Positions 1 through 11,940 of a stretch of 64,000 nt of DNA are shown in pieces; within the stretch, counting starts at the first letter, position 1, and the number at the start of each line of letters is the position of its first letter. The position numbers were made by a program, and so were the translations under genes. Source of the DNA: Elmis aenea. Its lineage: Eukaryota > Arthropoda > Insecta > Coleoptera > Elmidae. The notes beneath the pieces are model-generated. The model was not told the DNA's origin. It ran no database searches and saw nothing but the letters and a program-made list of their open reading frames with translations. The DNA is taken from the NCBI GenBank assembly GCA_947652605.1, contig OX393576.1:51746966-51810965 (forward strand). Direction: 5' to 3'.

Positions 1-423
1 GAAACGGTCAAAAATAAATTCAGGGCAGAAAAAAACTTTTAGGTATTCAATAAAGATGGATGTTTTTTTTTTTTAAATTGAACTTTTAATTCATTATAAA
101 AAAATCATTGCCAGCGCGGAGCCGTAAGCAGTGCACACCCTGCCTGCACTTCCCTATTGCCAACTCTGACTTCTAGGTCTGGGAATAATATCTATAGAGC
201 ATAAAATTGCATCTACAATCGATTTGGATTTCAAAACTTCGTCAAACAAAACCCGAAAAATTAGTTTACACAATTTTTGTATTTCAGATGTAAAAATTAA
301 AAGTTCATCGTAATATTTTTAAAATAGGTATAAATATTTTTGAAAATTTACTCTCCTTAAAATGTTTTTGTTTGCTGCTCAACGTTTGGGTAAATTCCCA
401 AAAGCCTATTACGCGACAATGTG

Positions 424-479
424 TAGGGGCGCCTAGTTTTTTGGCCTAGGGGCGTCAGATACATCTTGCGCCGGTTCTG
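424..479. repeat. Right-end fragment of a hAT-like element
   Basis: The stretch holds GGGGCGCCTAG and GGCCTAGGGGCG and ends in TTGCGCCGGTTCTG. This matches the reverse complement of CAGGnCCGGCGCAA-type hAT termini and resembles the right end of the element at 31791-32892. No left end is visible in the window. Inference from end similarity only. Confidence 0.4.
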
Positions 480-700
480 TTCATTAAATAATTAAATATT
501 TTATTTCCAATTACAATGCACTGGATCATTGTTTTTCAAAGACGTCTTGTAATTACCTAAACAAAACTTAAAAGGACTTACTTTAAATGATGTTTTACTT
601 AAGAAGTCAATAATTGTATGGTTTAGGGTTTTTTCCCCGAAAAATCTACTCTCAAGTTTCACGAGTAAAATAAATCAATTTTGAAGAAATTTAGAATACA

Positions 701-1407
701 CAGGGTGTCGACATAGAAGGGTCACTATTGGGATCTCGTAAACAATTAGAGCTACATAGAAGTTGGAATAAAACAAATTGTTCCCCTTTCTGAGACCTAT
801 TCAGTGATGTTTTAAAAAAGTTCCATGGTACGCTAAATAATAAACAAAATTCTAAATGGGCTTTTTTAAAGCGTCAATAACTCGGTTATGGTACAAAAAA
901 AATTTGGGGAACCAATTGTAGTTTTTTAATGCACTAAAAATGAAAACATTCATTTGTTTCAATATTGTTTAAATTCATGGCACTCTATAGCTTCATAGTG
1001 ACTTTTTGATGAATTCTAGATATTTGTTTTGAGTCTAAATACCAAAATAAACACATTAAAGCTTATACTACTGAGAAAAAAAAGCTTTTTTATGAGATCA
1101 TAGCCAACTATGGTTTCCATTTAACAAAAAGCAAGTTTATCTAAGAATTTAAACAAAATTGAAACAACTCTTCCCCAAAAATATTTTTGTACTATTAAGT
1201 ATAACCGAGTTATTAACGATTTAAAAAAATGTCCATTTTGATTTTTTGTTATTATCTAGCTGGCCATGGAACTTTTCAAAATTATTAAAGCATCAAAGCA
1301 TCACAAAGATCTCAGAAAGGGGAACAATTTGTCTAATTTTAACTTCTTTGTAGCTCTTACCGTTTGCGAGATCCCAACAGCGGCCCTTCTATGTGGATCG
1401 CCCTGTA
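701..1407. mobile_element. TACAGGGTG-type long-inverted-repeat element (family C)
   Basis: The left end starts CAGGGTGTCGACATAGAAGG and the right end finishes with the imperfect complement ATGTGGATCGCCCTGTA. The arms match over about 150 bp at each side, including the segment around GATCTCGTAAAC (left) and GTTTGCGAGATC (right), the GGGGAACAATTTG block and a CCATGG block. A TA lies at each tip, as expected for Tc1/mariner-type insertion. There is no transposase, so this is a non-autonomous (MITE-like) copy. The left half of a relative lies at 4811. The open frame at 1266-1511 is only a shadow of this repeat. Confidence 0.75.
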
Positions 1408-2059
1408 TAATAAAATTACATTTTACAAAATTTTTAAGAACTTTTACTTATTTAATGTTTCCTAAGGATAAAAAGGTCGCGCGTAATAAAGTTTACACTA
1501 AAAATAAATAACAATTTATTGCATGTATAAAACGATCAATCGTTCCGTTTATTCACATATTTTTTAAGAGCACACGTTTTGTGTTGATGATGCAGCTTGA
1601 GACAACGGTAACTTTAACGCGAGGTTAAGCGAGTTGGATCGTATGCAATTTCAGACCGTGAAATAGCGTCCGACATAAGTTGGAATCTCGTTATTTAAAT
1701 CGGCACACCCAAAGTAGGTATGACATTCTCGAAACGCTCTGATTTTTACAAATTCGCATTCCTTTAAATTATGCGTATTATCAATAATTATGTTTCAATA
1801 TTATTGTGGCATTAAAGTAAACCGTCAATCTCACAGGTAATAAGTTTTACGCACTAATTTAAGTTTAAATAATACTTAAAACAAACCAAATATAGAAATA
1901 TACCTACTCTATAAAATTAAGTATTAAAATTAGGTCTGCTAATTTTTGTTTAAAAAAATTTGCGCTCTTCAATTATTTTTATTTTGTTTTAAAATATCGG
2001 AAAAAGTTGCCAATATTGAACTTGGCTTATCAAATGGACCACAGTTATTTTTGACATGT
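1408..2059. other. Unexplained AT-rich stretch
   Basis: I see no gene here. Positions 1550-1740 are less AT-rich and have several CpGs, but no promoter motif or splice-compatible reading frame could be defended. Confidence 0.4.
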
Positions 2060-2067
2060 CTAGTAAC

Positions 2068-3514
2068 TAGGGTTTCTTTCCCGGGATCCGGGTCCATTTT
2101 AAGCTATTTTATATTTCCCGGGATTTTAAAAAAGTGTTGTTTTCGTTTATTTTGTGCTAAGATCTTTGTAATACTATAATAACTTATCAGAATTTTATGC
2201 TTAAAATGTCTTTACTAACAGTAAATTATGGAAAAAATTCAAAATAATTTGTCTTTTTTAGTATGGCGCAAAGAAGCCCGGTCTCCATTACAAAGTTAAT
2301 ATCAGGGGTTTGGAGCAGTCCAATTTTTTAGTTGCTCCGCTCCAGCTCCGCTCCGGCATCAAGATGCCTGCTCCAGCTCCGCTCCCGCTCCGCTCCGCGC
2401 TCCAAATATTAATATTATAAGTTTTTTATTTAAAAATTTATTTTTTAAAACAAAGCTAAAATTTTATGAGATATGTGGAAATGGACCAAAAATTACAATA
2501 TTTGACCCTAAGAAACAAGTGAAGTTAAATAAATGAACAAATTATTGATCATCAAAAGTTAAAAAAAGTTCTTTAAACTTTTTCAAAATAAACTTTCTTT
2601 TATATAATTGTACACGATTAATCATCACCATTTATTCTGTAAAACAAAATTGCGGAAACACAAACAGACCGTAGCGTCACCCAGCGTCAAATACAAAATA
2701 ATGAAAATTAATATTCAGAAAAGTTACATTACAATAATTTTACTTCAAAAAAATCAAATTTAGTTTATTTATAATTTTATTAAATACTATTCCCATGAGA
2801 ATAATTCATTAAATTTTTTTTTTTTGTAGTTTATAATAGTAAAGTGGAGCAGTGGAGCAATCAAAATTATTTGCTCCGGGCTCCGCTCCCGCTCCGGGCA
2901 AAAACCCATTGCTCCACTGCTCCGCGCTCCAGCTCCGCGCTCCGCTCCAAACCCCTGGTTAATATCTTCAAAATACTTTTACAGTTTTATTTTTGTGTAC
3001 CCTGATTTCAAAGCAAAATAGCTTATAAATGAAATTTTATTGATAATAACGATGTTTCTTTGCTGCTAGATGCTCTCAAGACAATTTCACCTACATCAAT
3101 AGAGACTTAAAGAGCATTTTATGCAGCAGGACTTTTTGTTAATAAATTAAGAAAAAGACTAATTGACTGAAGCACAGATCACCTTTGTTTTCTTAAACCA
3201 CATTACAAAAATTCATTGTAAAAATTATATTATTGTGTTCATAAATATGAAATTTCAATAGAAAGGTTATAATTCCCAAATGTATGTTTCTCTCACCAAT
3301 ATTATTGAATTATTTGTAATAATCATGGAGCAAAATGTATTACATAATGACTTGTTGTTTAAGTAATAAAGCGCTCCCTTAATTTTTTGGGTTATTTATT
3401 TAAAAATATTGACATAATTTATTACATTCCGGGATCCCGGGAAATCCCGGGACAAAGGTCGATTTCTTCCCGGAATCCCGGGACAAGCAAAATGGTCAAA
3501 TATGAGAAACCCTA
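2068..3514. mobile_element. hAT-type element with CCCGGG(AT) arrays at both ends, 8-bp TSD
   Basis: The element begins TAGGGTTTCTTTCCCGGGAT and ends with GAGAAACCCTA. It is flanked by an exact 8-bp direct repeat CTAGTAAC (2060-2067 and 3515-3522), the target-site signature of hAT transposons. Short CCCGGGATCC and CCCGGGAAATCCCGGG arrays lie just inside both ends (about 2079-2130 and 3427-3483). No transposase frame was recognised. A second hAT element (2303-2957) has inserted into it. The boundaries and TSD are read directly from sequence; the superfamily assignment rests on the TAGGG tip and 8-bp TSD. Confidence 0.85.
2303..2957. mobile_element. Nested hAT MITE with GCTCC/GGAGC terminal arrays, 8-bp TSD
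   Basis: Terminal inverted repeats are CAGGGGTTTGGAGC on the left and GCTCCAAACCCCTG on the right. The flanking direct repeat GTTAATAT is exact (2295-2302 and 2958-2965). About 80-100 bp inside each end consists of short repeats of GCTCC(G/A) spaced with CGC or AGCTCC. The centre is AT-rich and non-coding. At 655 bp with no transposase, it must be mobilised in trans. Because it interrupts 2068-3514 it is the younger insertion. Confidence 0.92.
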
Positions 3515-3883
3515 CTAGTAACCTAACAACCACCTATAAACCACAGATGCATCACTTGCAGTGACGTATTACTGCTATAGGACCTATTTTCAAAATTTTG
3601 TGTTTATTACTAAGTATTATAGCAACTTTGCTTAGGAAACTGCAAACAAGCACGTGAGTTAAATAAAAGCGATTTATTTTCGAGCTAAGTCTATACAGCA
3701 TTTAGCTATCAATTACATTATATACTTTGGTTAGAGATTATGTGCAAGCGTTCATGGGAAATCATACATTAACAGAACCACCAATGGTTTTGGATCAAAC
3801 TAATTCAATCGATGATACTAAGGTGGACCAACTGCATTAAGATTATTGGATAAATAGCTTTTTGAGAATGCCTTAAAAGTCAG

Positions 3884-4786
3884 TGGACTAGTGAGGATTT
3901 ATCTTTAGCGTTAGCTGCATATAGAAATAAACAATATGATTTGCATAAGTGCGCTAAACTTTATGGTTTGAAGCGCCACAATGAATTTTAAAAAAAAATA
4001 GTCAACGGTGAACTTAAATTTCACGTAGGGACGTTTTTACCAGAAATGGAAGATAAACTTAAGTGCCACATATTAATGTTTGGTTTAACTCCAACTGATA
4101 TCAGAAAGTTGACATTAGACACAGCAGAAAACAATCACATAAAACACAGCGCAATGAAGATACAGGGTTAGCGGGCAAAAAATGGTATCTACTACAGTTG
4201 CATGAAAAGAAATCGGCATCTATTCTTAAAAACGGTATAGAATCGACTTCTTTAGTTCGTGAAAAAGGATTTAAGCGGGAAAATATTTATCTGCTCAAAA
4301 AAATTCTGTTGCCAAAGACCAGAATAGTAGTTTTCCTCTTTTTAATGTGGTACGGATAACTTAACTCAGAACAAAATTGAAAAGTCACTTCCACAAAAAA
4401 GTAGATTGGATATACCCGTACCAAAAACTTCACCTATTTCAAGGCCTCAATAAAAAAAATTAGAATACAAAAGGCAGCACAAAAGGGTACTGAATAGCTT
4501 AATACTATTTATAAAAATGGACTAAAAAAATTGCAAAATCAATGAAACCCAAAGCACTGTTTGCAAAAAATGATCGGCGGACAAAGATGCGATAGTCTTG
4601 CAAAAGTCAAAGCAGGTCTTCTAATATCCAATTCTATCCATTATGTCTTCTTGGTACTGTTTTGTGCGCAAAAAAGATAACGAACTGGATATGATTTAAT
4701 GTCAAGAATGTTTAAAATGGGTACACGTTTTTTGCGCTGGTGTGAGTCCATAAAGAAAATTCCATTTCTGTCTGTTTAGACTAAGA
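3884..4786 (+). pseudogene. Decayed pogo/jerky-type DDE_1 transposase
   Basis: Frame-shifting translation gives an N-terminal psq-type helix-turn-helix (WTSEDLSLALAAYRNKQYDL, then CAKLYGLKRHNEF), a middle segment with LTPTDIRKLTLDTAENNHIK, then after a stop and frame change LAGKKWYLLQLHEKK and SLVREKGFKRENIY. These match the DNA-binding half of pogo/Tigger/jerky transposases (HTH_psq, HTH_Tnp_Tc5, start of DDE). Near 4700 a CxxCLKWVHVFCAG segment resembles the PHD-like zinc finger found at the C-terminus of many insect pogo transposases. The catalytic DDE core between these parts is missing or unrecognisable. There are several in-frame stops. It is dead. Inverted termini were not located. Confidence 0.75.
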
Positions 4787-4810
4787 AATTGTTACTTTAC
4801 TTTGAATATA

Positions 4811-5260
4811 CAGGGTGGTCCACATAGAAGGGCCACTATTGGGATCTCGTAAACGGTAAGTGCTTCAACGAAGTTTAAATTAGGCAAATTTTTCCCCTTT
4901 CTGAGACCTATTTAGTGATGCTTTAACGTTTTTAAAAAGTTCCATGGCACGCTAGATAATAAACAAACATCAAAATAGGCGTTTTTTTTTTAATTGTTAA
5001 AGGGGTCTACTCACCTACCAATTTGTCGGGACAACCGGCCGACCATTCCGATAAATTGTTTAATGTGTAGTATGTCACCCGACCAACCCGACAGTTGGAA
5101 CGGTCGGCTGACCAGTCCATCCAACAAGCCAACCGCCCAACCACATTCCTTTAGATAAAGACTATTAAACCGAAAATTTAACATCAAAATGAATAAAAAG
5201 CTATGATGTTTATGCACTGTAAAATGAACACATTCATTTGTTTCAAAATGTCTTGAACAA
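4811..5260. mobile_element. One-ended relative of the family C element
   Basis: The sequence from CAGGGTGGTCCACATAGAAG onward follows the left arm of the copy at 701 for about 180 bp (GGGATCTCGTAAACGGTAAG, TTTCTGAGACCTATT, the CCATGGCACGCTA block), and a short match resumes near 5225 (ACATTCATTTGTTTCAAAAT). Positions 4998-5160, a GC-richer block with GGTCGG/CCGACC repeats, are absent from the other copy and look like an insertion or replacement. No right terminus was found, so the copy is truncated. Confidence 0.6.
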
Positions 5261-6280
5261 GCTGTGTTATATTTCCCAAATCATTAAACAATACAGAAAT
5301 GTTAATAGATCCTTATAAAACTTACACTAACACTTTTTATAACTTAAAATATAGAAAACTGACAAATCTCGGCAACCTTCCCCTTTGAATCGGTGAATTG
5401 CTTCTTTTTTTATACAGACAATCTTAAATTAAAGATTAAACGATACAATTATGATCTGTCAATTAGATTTAGCGAAATAGGTCTAAAAACCACGCAAACG
5501 AATGAAGCGTTAAATGTAAAATCCTATCCATTATTGCCGCTAATAAATTGGTGATTTTTGTTAGAAAATCAACAAAGAAAACGTCCATCACAATGCATTT
5601 AAAATTAGAAACCACGATAACTTTCTTTTTGCCATTGTCTGCTGAAATTTATTGCAATGATCTGTAATCGGTTTTCGTTTATAAAATGCCTAAATGAAAA
5701 CGAAAGGCTAAAATGGCAAAGTAAAATTGTTTGGGCACATAATGGAATGTATCGAACATTTCGCGAATGTATTGGGATTCGCACTTTCTTGCTCGTAAAC
5801 AAATTGAAATGTAAGTTAAAAACGTAAGCAAATCGCTAATTTATGCTAAATTTTCACGAACACCTACGTAAATGAATATTTAAAGCTTCCTAGTGCGATT
5901 GTGTTGGAAACAAATAAGTTTAAAGAGCGAAGTTGCAATTTAAATATGTAGGTATTAAAGATTCTCCTTATCTAGTAAATATATATGCAAAGAAAGCGCA
6001 CCAAATGTGTTAAATATTCAATATCTCAACTACAAATGTTCACTAATATTATCTTGCTTCGGTGTTTAACTAATATACTTCTTAGAACTGAAACGAAAAT
6101 AACTGAAATGATATACTGTATAACCTCTACATTCGTCATTTATCCGTTCCTGAGGAATGGACGAATAAAGGATCAACTTTTTTTCAAAGGAATTAACTAT
6201 AATTAAAATAATACGTTTCCAGCTCCGAATGTGACACATAAATCAATAAAAATTTAAGAAGAGTTTTACCATTACTATAT
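5261..6280. other. Non-coding, no recognised element
   Basis: The stretch is AT-rich with only short open frames lacking recognisable domains or codon structure. I see nothing here that can be supported. Confidence 0.4.
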
Positions 6281-6289
6281 AAGAAGCGA

Positions 6290-6494
6290 TGTGGCAGAAG
6301 TTGAAGAGGAGAAAAAGAATTATTGTTTAGAAAGGGAGTCACCTATCACTAAAACACGAAAGAACTCAAATGCTGGTTATTCATGTCTTTTTTGTCGCTT
6401 CCCCATTATTTTTTTACACTCGATTAGCACAGAACTTGTCCAATATTGCCGGTTTCGGTCTTGTTTTTTAAAGTTGTCTATGTGTGGTGCGTGA
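6290..6494 (+). repeat. Dispersed repeat R1, copy 1 (possible old coding fragment)
   Basis: An open frame here encodes EVEEEKKNYCLERESP, then ITKTRKNSNAGYSCLFC. A diverged copy at 40628-40790 keeps the same frame (EVEEKERNYCLEGDSS, FIKT, CLFC). Conservation at the protein level, including the CLFC pair, suggests both descend from a coding part of an unrecognised element. The family is unknown. It lies just upstream of the element beginning at 6531. Confidence 0.4.
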
Positions 6495-6887
6495 CTTCGC
6501 GACGAATATTGGATTTTTGGACGCATATCTAACCAGGGAAGGTCACGATATGTTGTAGCTAGAATCTGATCAAGGATGTGATTATTGCATCAAGAACTTC
6601 AAAACTAAATGTTTTGCAGAGTTATACGTACCACTGGCCATTCCCTTCGGAAAAATAGGGAAAAACTGAAAAGCTAAATAATAAAAGTAATTTTTGCGAT
6701 CGCGTTGGCCATGAATCCATCAAAGACGAAATTTTTTTTTTTTTATTATCCAATGCGCGCATCCTTTGCAAGTAAAATGGTGCAAAGTTTTTTAAAAAAT
6801 CTTAAGCGGTTCCGGAGAAAAACGCGAAAAACGAGGCCTTTGTAAAAACGGTTTTCCCTAGTTAAACGCCTATGCAAGTCGCATAGA

Positions 6888-9094
6888 TACAGTGTGTCCA
6901 TAAAGTAACGTAACGGATCAATATCTCGTCTTATGGCAACTTTACAAAAAAAAGTTGTATGTGGTAGTTTACTAGATAACCTAAAATTATTTTCAACTAT
7001 ACACAGTGTTTTGTTTTTGCGTACCGATACGTCACTTTTTTTTGTTAAATAGAACACCCTGTATATTTGGCACTTTTTAGATGCAGATTTAAATTGTCTT
7101 TCAAAATGTATAAGGTTTTATGTGCCTAAAATTAATCGTTTTTGAGTTATTTAAGTTTTTATGAAAATTTACCAGAAACAGGACTCAAAGGAAATATTGA
7201 GATTTCACAACTTAGCAATTTCAGAACGAATTCCTTTGAAACCTCGTTTGACAATAGTATCATAGTGATTGCTGACTAGTTAAAATTTTAAAATAATACA
7301 CAGGGTGTTTTTTATGCTCGGTCCAATTGGTTGAACTTCAAGCACGGATAAGTCAATTTTTTTAAATAGAACACCCTATATATTTTTACATATTCTTATC
7401 GATAACTTAATTACCTTTAAAATTCCTTAACGGTCTATTATGTCTAAAATTAATATTTCTCGAGTTATTGTGGTTTTTATGATAATTAATTGGCACAAAC
7501 AAAATATTTAATAGAAATTAATTAGCCGGCTTTGGAAATATCTCGATCATTTGTTTTAAATGTCAAATAACGTTCTATTTTTATCTTTAAGCTATATGTT
7601 TACCTGATTATAAATTAGTTTAATAAAAAACAATAAAATCGAAATTGTTTAATCCACATAAAAGAGGTGGATAGGAAGGCGAGGTACAATTGAATGGCCA
7701 CCACGCTTTCCAGATTTGTCACCTTTGGACTGCTTTTTGTGGGGATACCTCAAAAATAACGTATATAAAGCAAAATCAGAAAATTTAGATGATCTTAGAA
7801 ATCAAATAATAGTAACAACCGAACAGATTTCAGATGAGAGGTGGCGGTATATCATATCAACTTTTTATAATAGGCTTGGGTACTGTCAAATAGAAGAAGA
7901 AAGACAATTCGAACACCTTATTAAATAATAAAATAACTTTTTTAACATTATTTATCAAATTAAATAAATAAGGGTTTTCGCCCTGCACTTTTTAATTGGG
8001 TAAACTTAGCAACATGCGGTTTTCACAATTCAATTTGTAATTTAGTATAGTATCATAAAAATGATTTATTTACGAAAATAGTTCTAAATGAGCAACTACA
8101 AAATCGTATATTTTAATGAACAGATAACTAATCGAAGTCATGTAAAAATGTCCTGTTTATAAGAGCAGTTGATTGTTAATATTAATAATATTATTAGTTC
8201 TTTAATACTAGGGGTGCAATTTTAGGTATATTGCAAAAACTTATCATACAATATGTATTCTTAGAAGGTATGTATTTTCGTCACATTGGCCTAAAAAAGG
8301 AAACTATTTTATGTCAATTAAACAATTTTGATTTTATTGTTTTTTTATTAAACTAATTTATAATCACGTAAACATATCGCTTAAAGATGAAAATAGAACG
8401 TTATTTGACATTTAAAACAAATGATCGAGATATTTCCAAAGCCGACTAATTAATTTCTATTAAATATTTTGTTTGTGACAATTAATTATCATGAAAACCG
8501 CAATAACTCGAGAAATATTAATTTAAGACATAATAGACCTTTGAGGAATTTTAAAGGTAATTAAGTTATCGATAAGAATATGTAAAAATATATAGGGTGT
8601 TCTATTTAAAAAAATTGACTTATCCGTGTTTGAAGTTCAACCAATTGGACCGAGCATAAAAAACACCCTGTGTATTATTTTAAAATTTTAACTAGTCAGC
8701 AATCACTATGATACTATTGTCAAACGAGGTTTCAAAGGAATTCGTTCTGAAATTGCTAAGTTGTGAAATCTCAATATTTCCTTTGAGTCCTGTTTCTGGT
8801 AAATTTTCATAAAAACTTAAATAACTCAAAAACGATTAATTTTAGGCACATAAAACCTTATACATTTTGAAAGACAATTTAAATCTGCATCTAACAAGTG
8901 CCAAATATACAGGGTGTTCTATTTAACAAAACAAAGTGACGTATCGGTACACAAAAACAAAACACTGTATAGTTGAAAATAATTTTAGGTTATGTAGTAA
9001 ATTACCACAAACAACTTTTATTCGAAACTTTTTTTTGTAAAGTTGCCACAAGACGAGATATTGATCCGTTACGTTACTATTTGGATACACTGTA
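6888..9094. mobile_element. Tc1/mariner-like element with ~770-bp terminal inverted repeats
   Basis: The tips TACAGTGTGTCCATAAAGTA and the right-hand complement ending GGATACACTGTA carry TA. The arms run about 6888-7652 and 8317-9094 and pair nearly throughout, including blocks CAATATCTCGTCTTATGGCA, the CAGGGTGTT(C/T)TATTTA boxes near 7053, 7320, 8600 and 8912, and TTAGCCGGCTTTGGAAATAT. The unpaired centre (7653-8316) holds a transposase remnant. Internal CACCCTGTA/TACAGGGTG boxes inside the arms suggest that the arms were themselves built from earlier insertions. A diverged relative of one arm lies at 44030-44400. Confidence 0.75.
7677..7928 (+). pseudogene. C-terminal remnant of a Tc1/mariner-like (DDE_3) transposase
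   Basis: The open frame reads WPPRFPDLSPLDCFLWGYLK and continues for about 60 residues (NLDDLRNQIIVTTEQI, then RLGYCQIEEERQFEHLI) to a stop at 7926-7928. PDLSPLDxFLWGYLK is the segment carrying the third catalytic acidic residue of IS630/Tc1/mariner transposases (DDE_3 clan). The upstream two-thirds of the enzyme, with the helix-turn-helix and the first two catalytic acids, is absent, so the remnant cannot be active. It sits in the unpaired centre of the 6888-9094 element, suggesting that this is the relic of that element's own transposase. Confidence 0.75.
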
Positions 9095-9442
9095 TACTCG
9101 TATGTAGTTATACCACAACTTCTCAAATCATAGCAGGGGTTTCGTTTTTGATGTTTTTCTCCGGAACCGTTAAAGATTTTTTCAAAATTTTTTCACCATT
9201 TTACTTGTAAAGGATGCGCGCATTGATAAATAAAACAATTTTGATTTGGTCTCTGACGGCTTCATGGACAACGCAATCGCAAAAATGACCTTTTTATACC
9301 AATTTTTCAGTTTGTCCCCTTTTTTCCGAAGGAAATGGTCAATGGCACGTATAACTCTGGAAAACATTTAGTTTTAATGTCCTTGATGCGATAAACACAG
9401 TCTTAATCAAATTCTGCCGACAACATATCGTGACCCTCCATT

Positions 9443-11940
9443 GTAAGCATTTTTTTTTGCCGAAAATGTGACGAATATTGGCTTTGACGAATACAGGGGT
9501 TCCACTGCAGATAAAATCTCCTTATTTTTAAATCGCCAACTATTACCATTTTTAAATTATGCACAGTTAGTTCACTTGATTTGCTTTATTTCTGAATTTA
9601 TAATTTTTGGGAAAGAATTCTTAGAACTCCTAGAATTATCGCCGTGGCGTTTAAAGAAAAATGATTGCGAGCGGACATTTCGGACAATAATCCAATTCGC
9701 TTCTTCAAGTCGCTTTATAACCCATCGTAGAAATGGAAGTTTTTTTATATCAAAATAACTTTTTGTTTCGAAAATTAAGCAATCCATGGATTTTTAAGAT
9801 CTAGTACTCATCTTAAAAAATCAGTAGGTAACTACAACATATTTTGTTGTTCTTTTAGTAATAATTTATTTTTGCGTTCTAAACGGCCTAAATTAATTGA
9901 AACGCTAAATAATAAATCTAGTTAGCTGTGGATTTAATCAACCGTATACCTTTGGTTGAAAAAGCTCCCAAATATAGGCAGTTTTATTAAATTAATCAAC
10001 CTAAATATTAATTAATCTATGTACTCATCGTTCTGATTTTGGTGTACAGTTATAATGAAAAAGTATTACTAGGTTGATCCATAATAAACTTTGTCCCCAT
10101 ATGAAGAGAAATATTTGCATACGACGATTATGATTTTTTATAAAATAGAAGGAGGTACATATTCGATAACTAAAAAAAGTTTCATAGGTTCAATAAGTTT
10201 GGTGCAACAGACCAGTGCGACTTTTTCGCTAAAGTGTACGCATAATTAACTATAAGTACAAATAATTGTGTCAGTAATTAACTTACTTAAATACAAATTC
10301 CGTTACAAGTTGCACTAAACCAAAAACATTTAAGTGGGATAAACAAGCTCTAAGCAAATAAAGTTTAGCTCAAACAAATAAGGGTTTTGCTCTAACAAAT
10401 GATGGTTTATTGGAATCTAAAAGAAATACGCACTTTAAGAAAAGTATACATATATACATCGAGATTTTCAAATGTTTCAATATAATAGTTTGATATACAT
10501 ACATAAATTGTTTAGAAGGCTAGAAATGCTACGAATTCCATCACTAAATAAGTATTATGGATCAATGTTCAAAAAGGCAACCAGAATGTCTTAATAGGCT
10601 CTTCTGTCGTTCTGTATATATTGGTACATGGTACACGTATTTCCAAGATGACTTCCCACCAACCCTACGTTAACGAATTCCAAAAAATGTGTTTTTAACC
10701 CCCCAAGCAGTTTTAAAAGACTGTTTTTTTCATTACTTTTTTGCTATACAGCCAACGACACAACTAAAACTACGTTTAATTAACAAAATCATTAAGTAGA
10801 GGCGCCACGTTACTTTTAAAATGTGTTTTAACGCAGATTTTTCGTTCTATACATTAATTTATCATAAAAAAATTAAATTTTAAACATTTTTGTGATGCAT
10901 TGTTCCTTAAAATATTAATTCTGCTGTTATTTCATGCAGTTCACTTTCAGCTGTATAAACAAGCATTTATAGCAATCACAATTATTGATCACAATTACAT
11001 TTTGAGTTTAATCAGCATTAACTTTCTCCTATGTTTAGTAAACAATAATTACAGACATTCACTTGCCCGTATTATTAAATTTTTTGTTGTCTATTTATTT
11101 ACAATTTGTTTAATATGCGATCTCCAATTTATAACAAGTGAGTGCTGTTCCCGTTCGAACTAATTCAATAAGTTGGCTAATTTGCGCACTATAGTGATAT
11201 TTCAACAAAAAAAATGTTTACTGCAATAGCTAAATAATTGATATACACAGACCTAGCATTAAAACGATTACTTCACAATTTATTAGCAACTTCAAACAAC
11301 AATTTATACAACCGTTGTAGCATTCCGAAGTATATTATTCGACAAAAAAAATAACGAACCTACTTTTTATAATTACCGTTTCTTTTGATGATACAGGTTA
11401 TTATTATATATAATTAATTTATAAATATTACACAACTTTATATTCGAACGATCGTTAAGTGGAAATAATTACAAAAGAAACGTATGAACAATTCCGTCCT
11501 TATTCTTCAAAAAATTAAGGCGAGCAAAGAAACTTTTCAATCTTAGTGACAGCGACGTATTTTCTAATATTATTTGTGGCGAATAAAAATGAGTGAAGTC
11601 TGTAGCATTCAGAGGCAATTGAGCGAAAATTCGTCTTTATTTTAAGGCCAGTAAACTTATCCAAAGAATATACCGTTAAGTGTTTTTTCAAAGGAACGCG
11701 TTTGGTTCACATGCAAATAGCTACCTTGATTTGTGTTACACAACTCTGATGTTACTTAAGAAACTAACACATGGAATTAAAATAATTTTCACGTTAAAAG
11801 ATCATAATTACGATCTACTTATTATGCAACTTATACTCACATAACATTGACCTCAAGTTTTTACATGTAAATTAGTATTTGTACGAAATTTACTATTGAG
11901 TAAGATAATTAAGATACGAAGAGAATTGTAGGTAATACTA
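9443..11940. other. AT-rich non-coding stretch
   Basis: No gene, RNA or paired-end element was recognised. Short open frames at 9468-9787 overlap on both strands and show no domain; 10900-11163 is a hydrophobic AT-driven frame with no support. Confidence 0.4.

Larger units (their letters stand above)
6531..9442. mobile_element. AACCAGGGAAGGTCACG-type inverted-repeat element, split by a nested insertion
   Basis: The left arm (6531-6887) and right arm (9095-9442) are imperfect reverse complements: GGTCACGATATGTTGT pairs with ACAACATATCGTGACC, GCGATCGCGTTGGCCATG pairs with CATGGACAACGCAATCGC, and AATGCGCGCATCCTTTGCAA pairs with TGTAAAGGATGCGCGCATT. Related copies are at 11941-12610 (both arms) and 39408-39800 (mainly one arm). 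Comparison with the copy at 39700-39790 shows that the 6888-9094 block was inserted at a TA between the arms. The element is non-coding. Confidence 0.7.

Noticed and set aside
2303..2957. Simple-repeat (microsatellite) reading of the GCTCC runs
   Set aside because: The runs are at both ends of a unit with perfect inverted tips and an exact 8-bp duplication, so they belong to a transposon.
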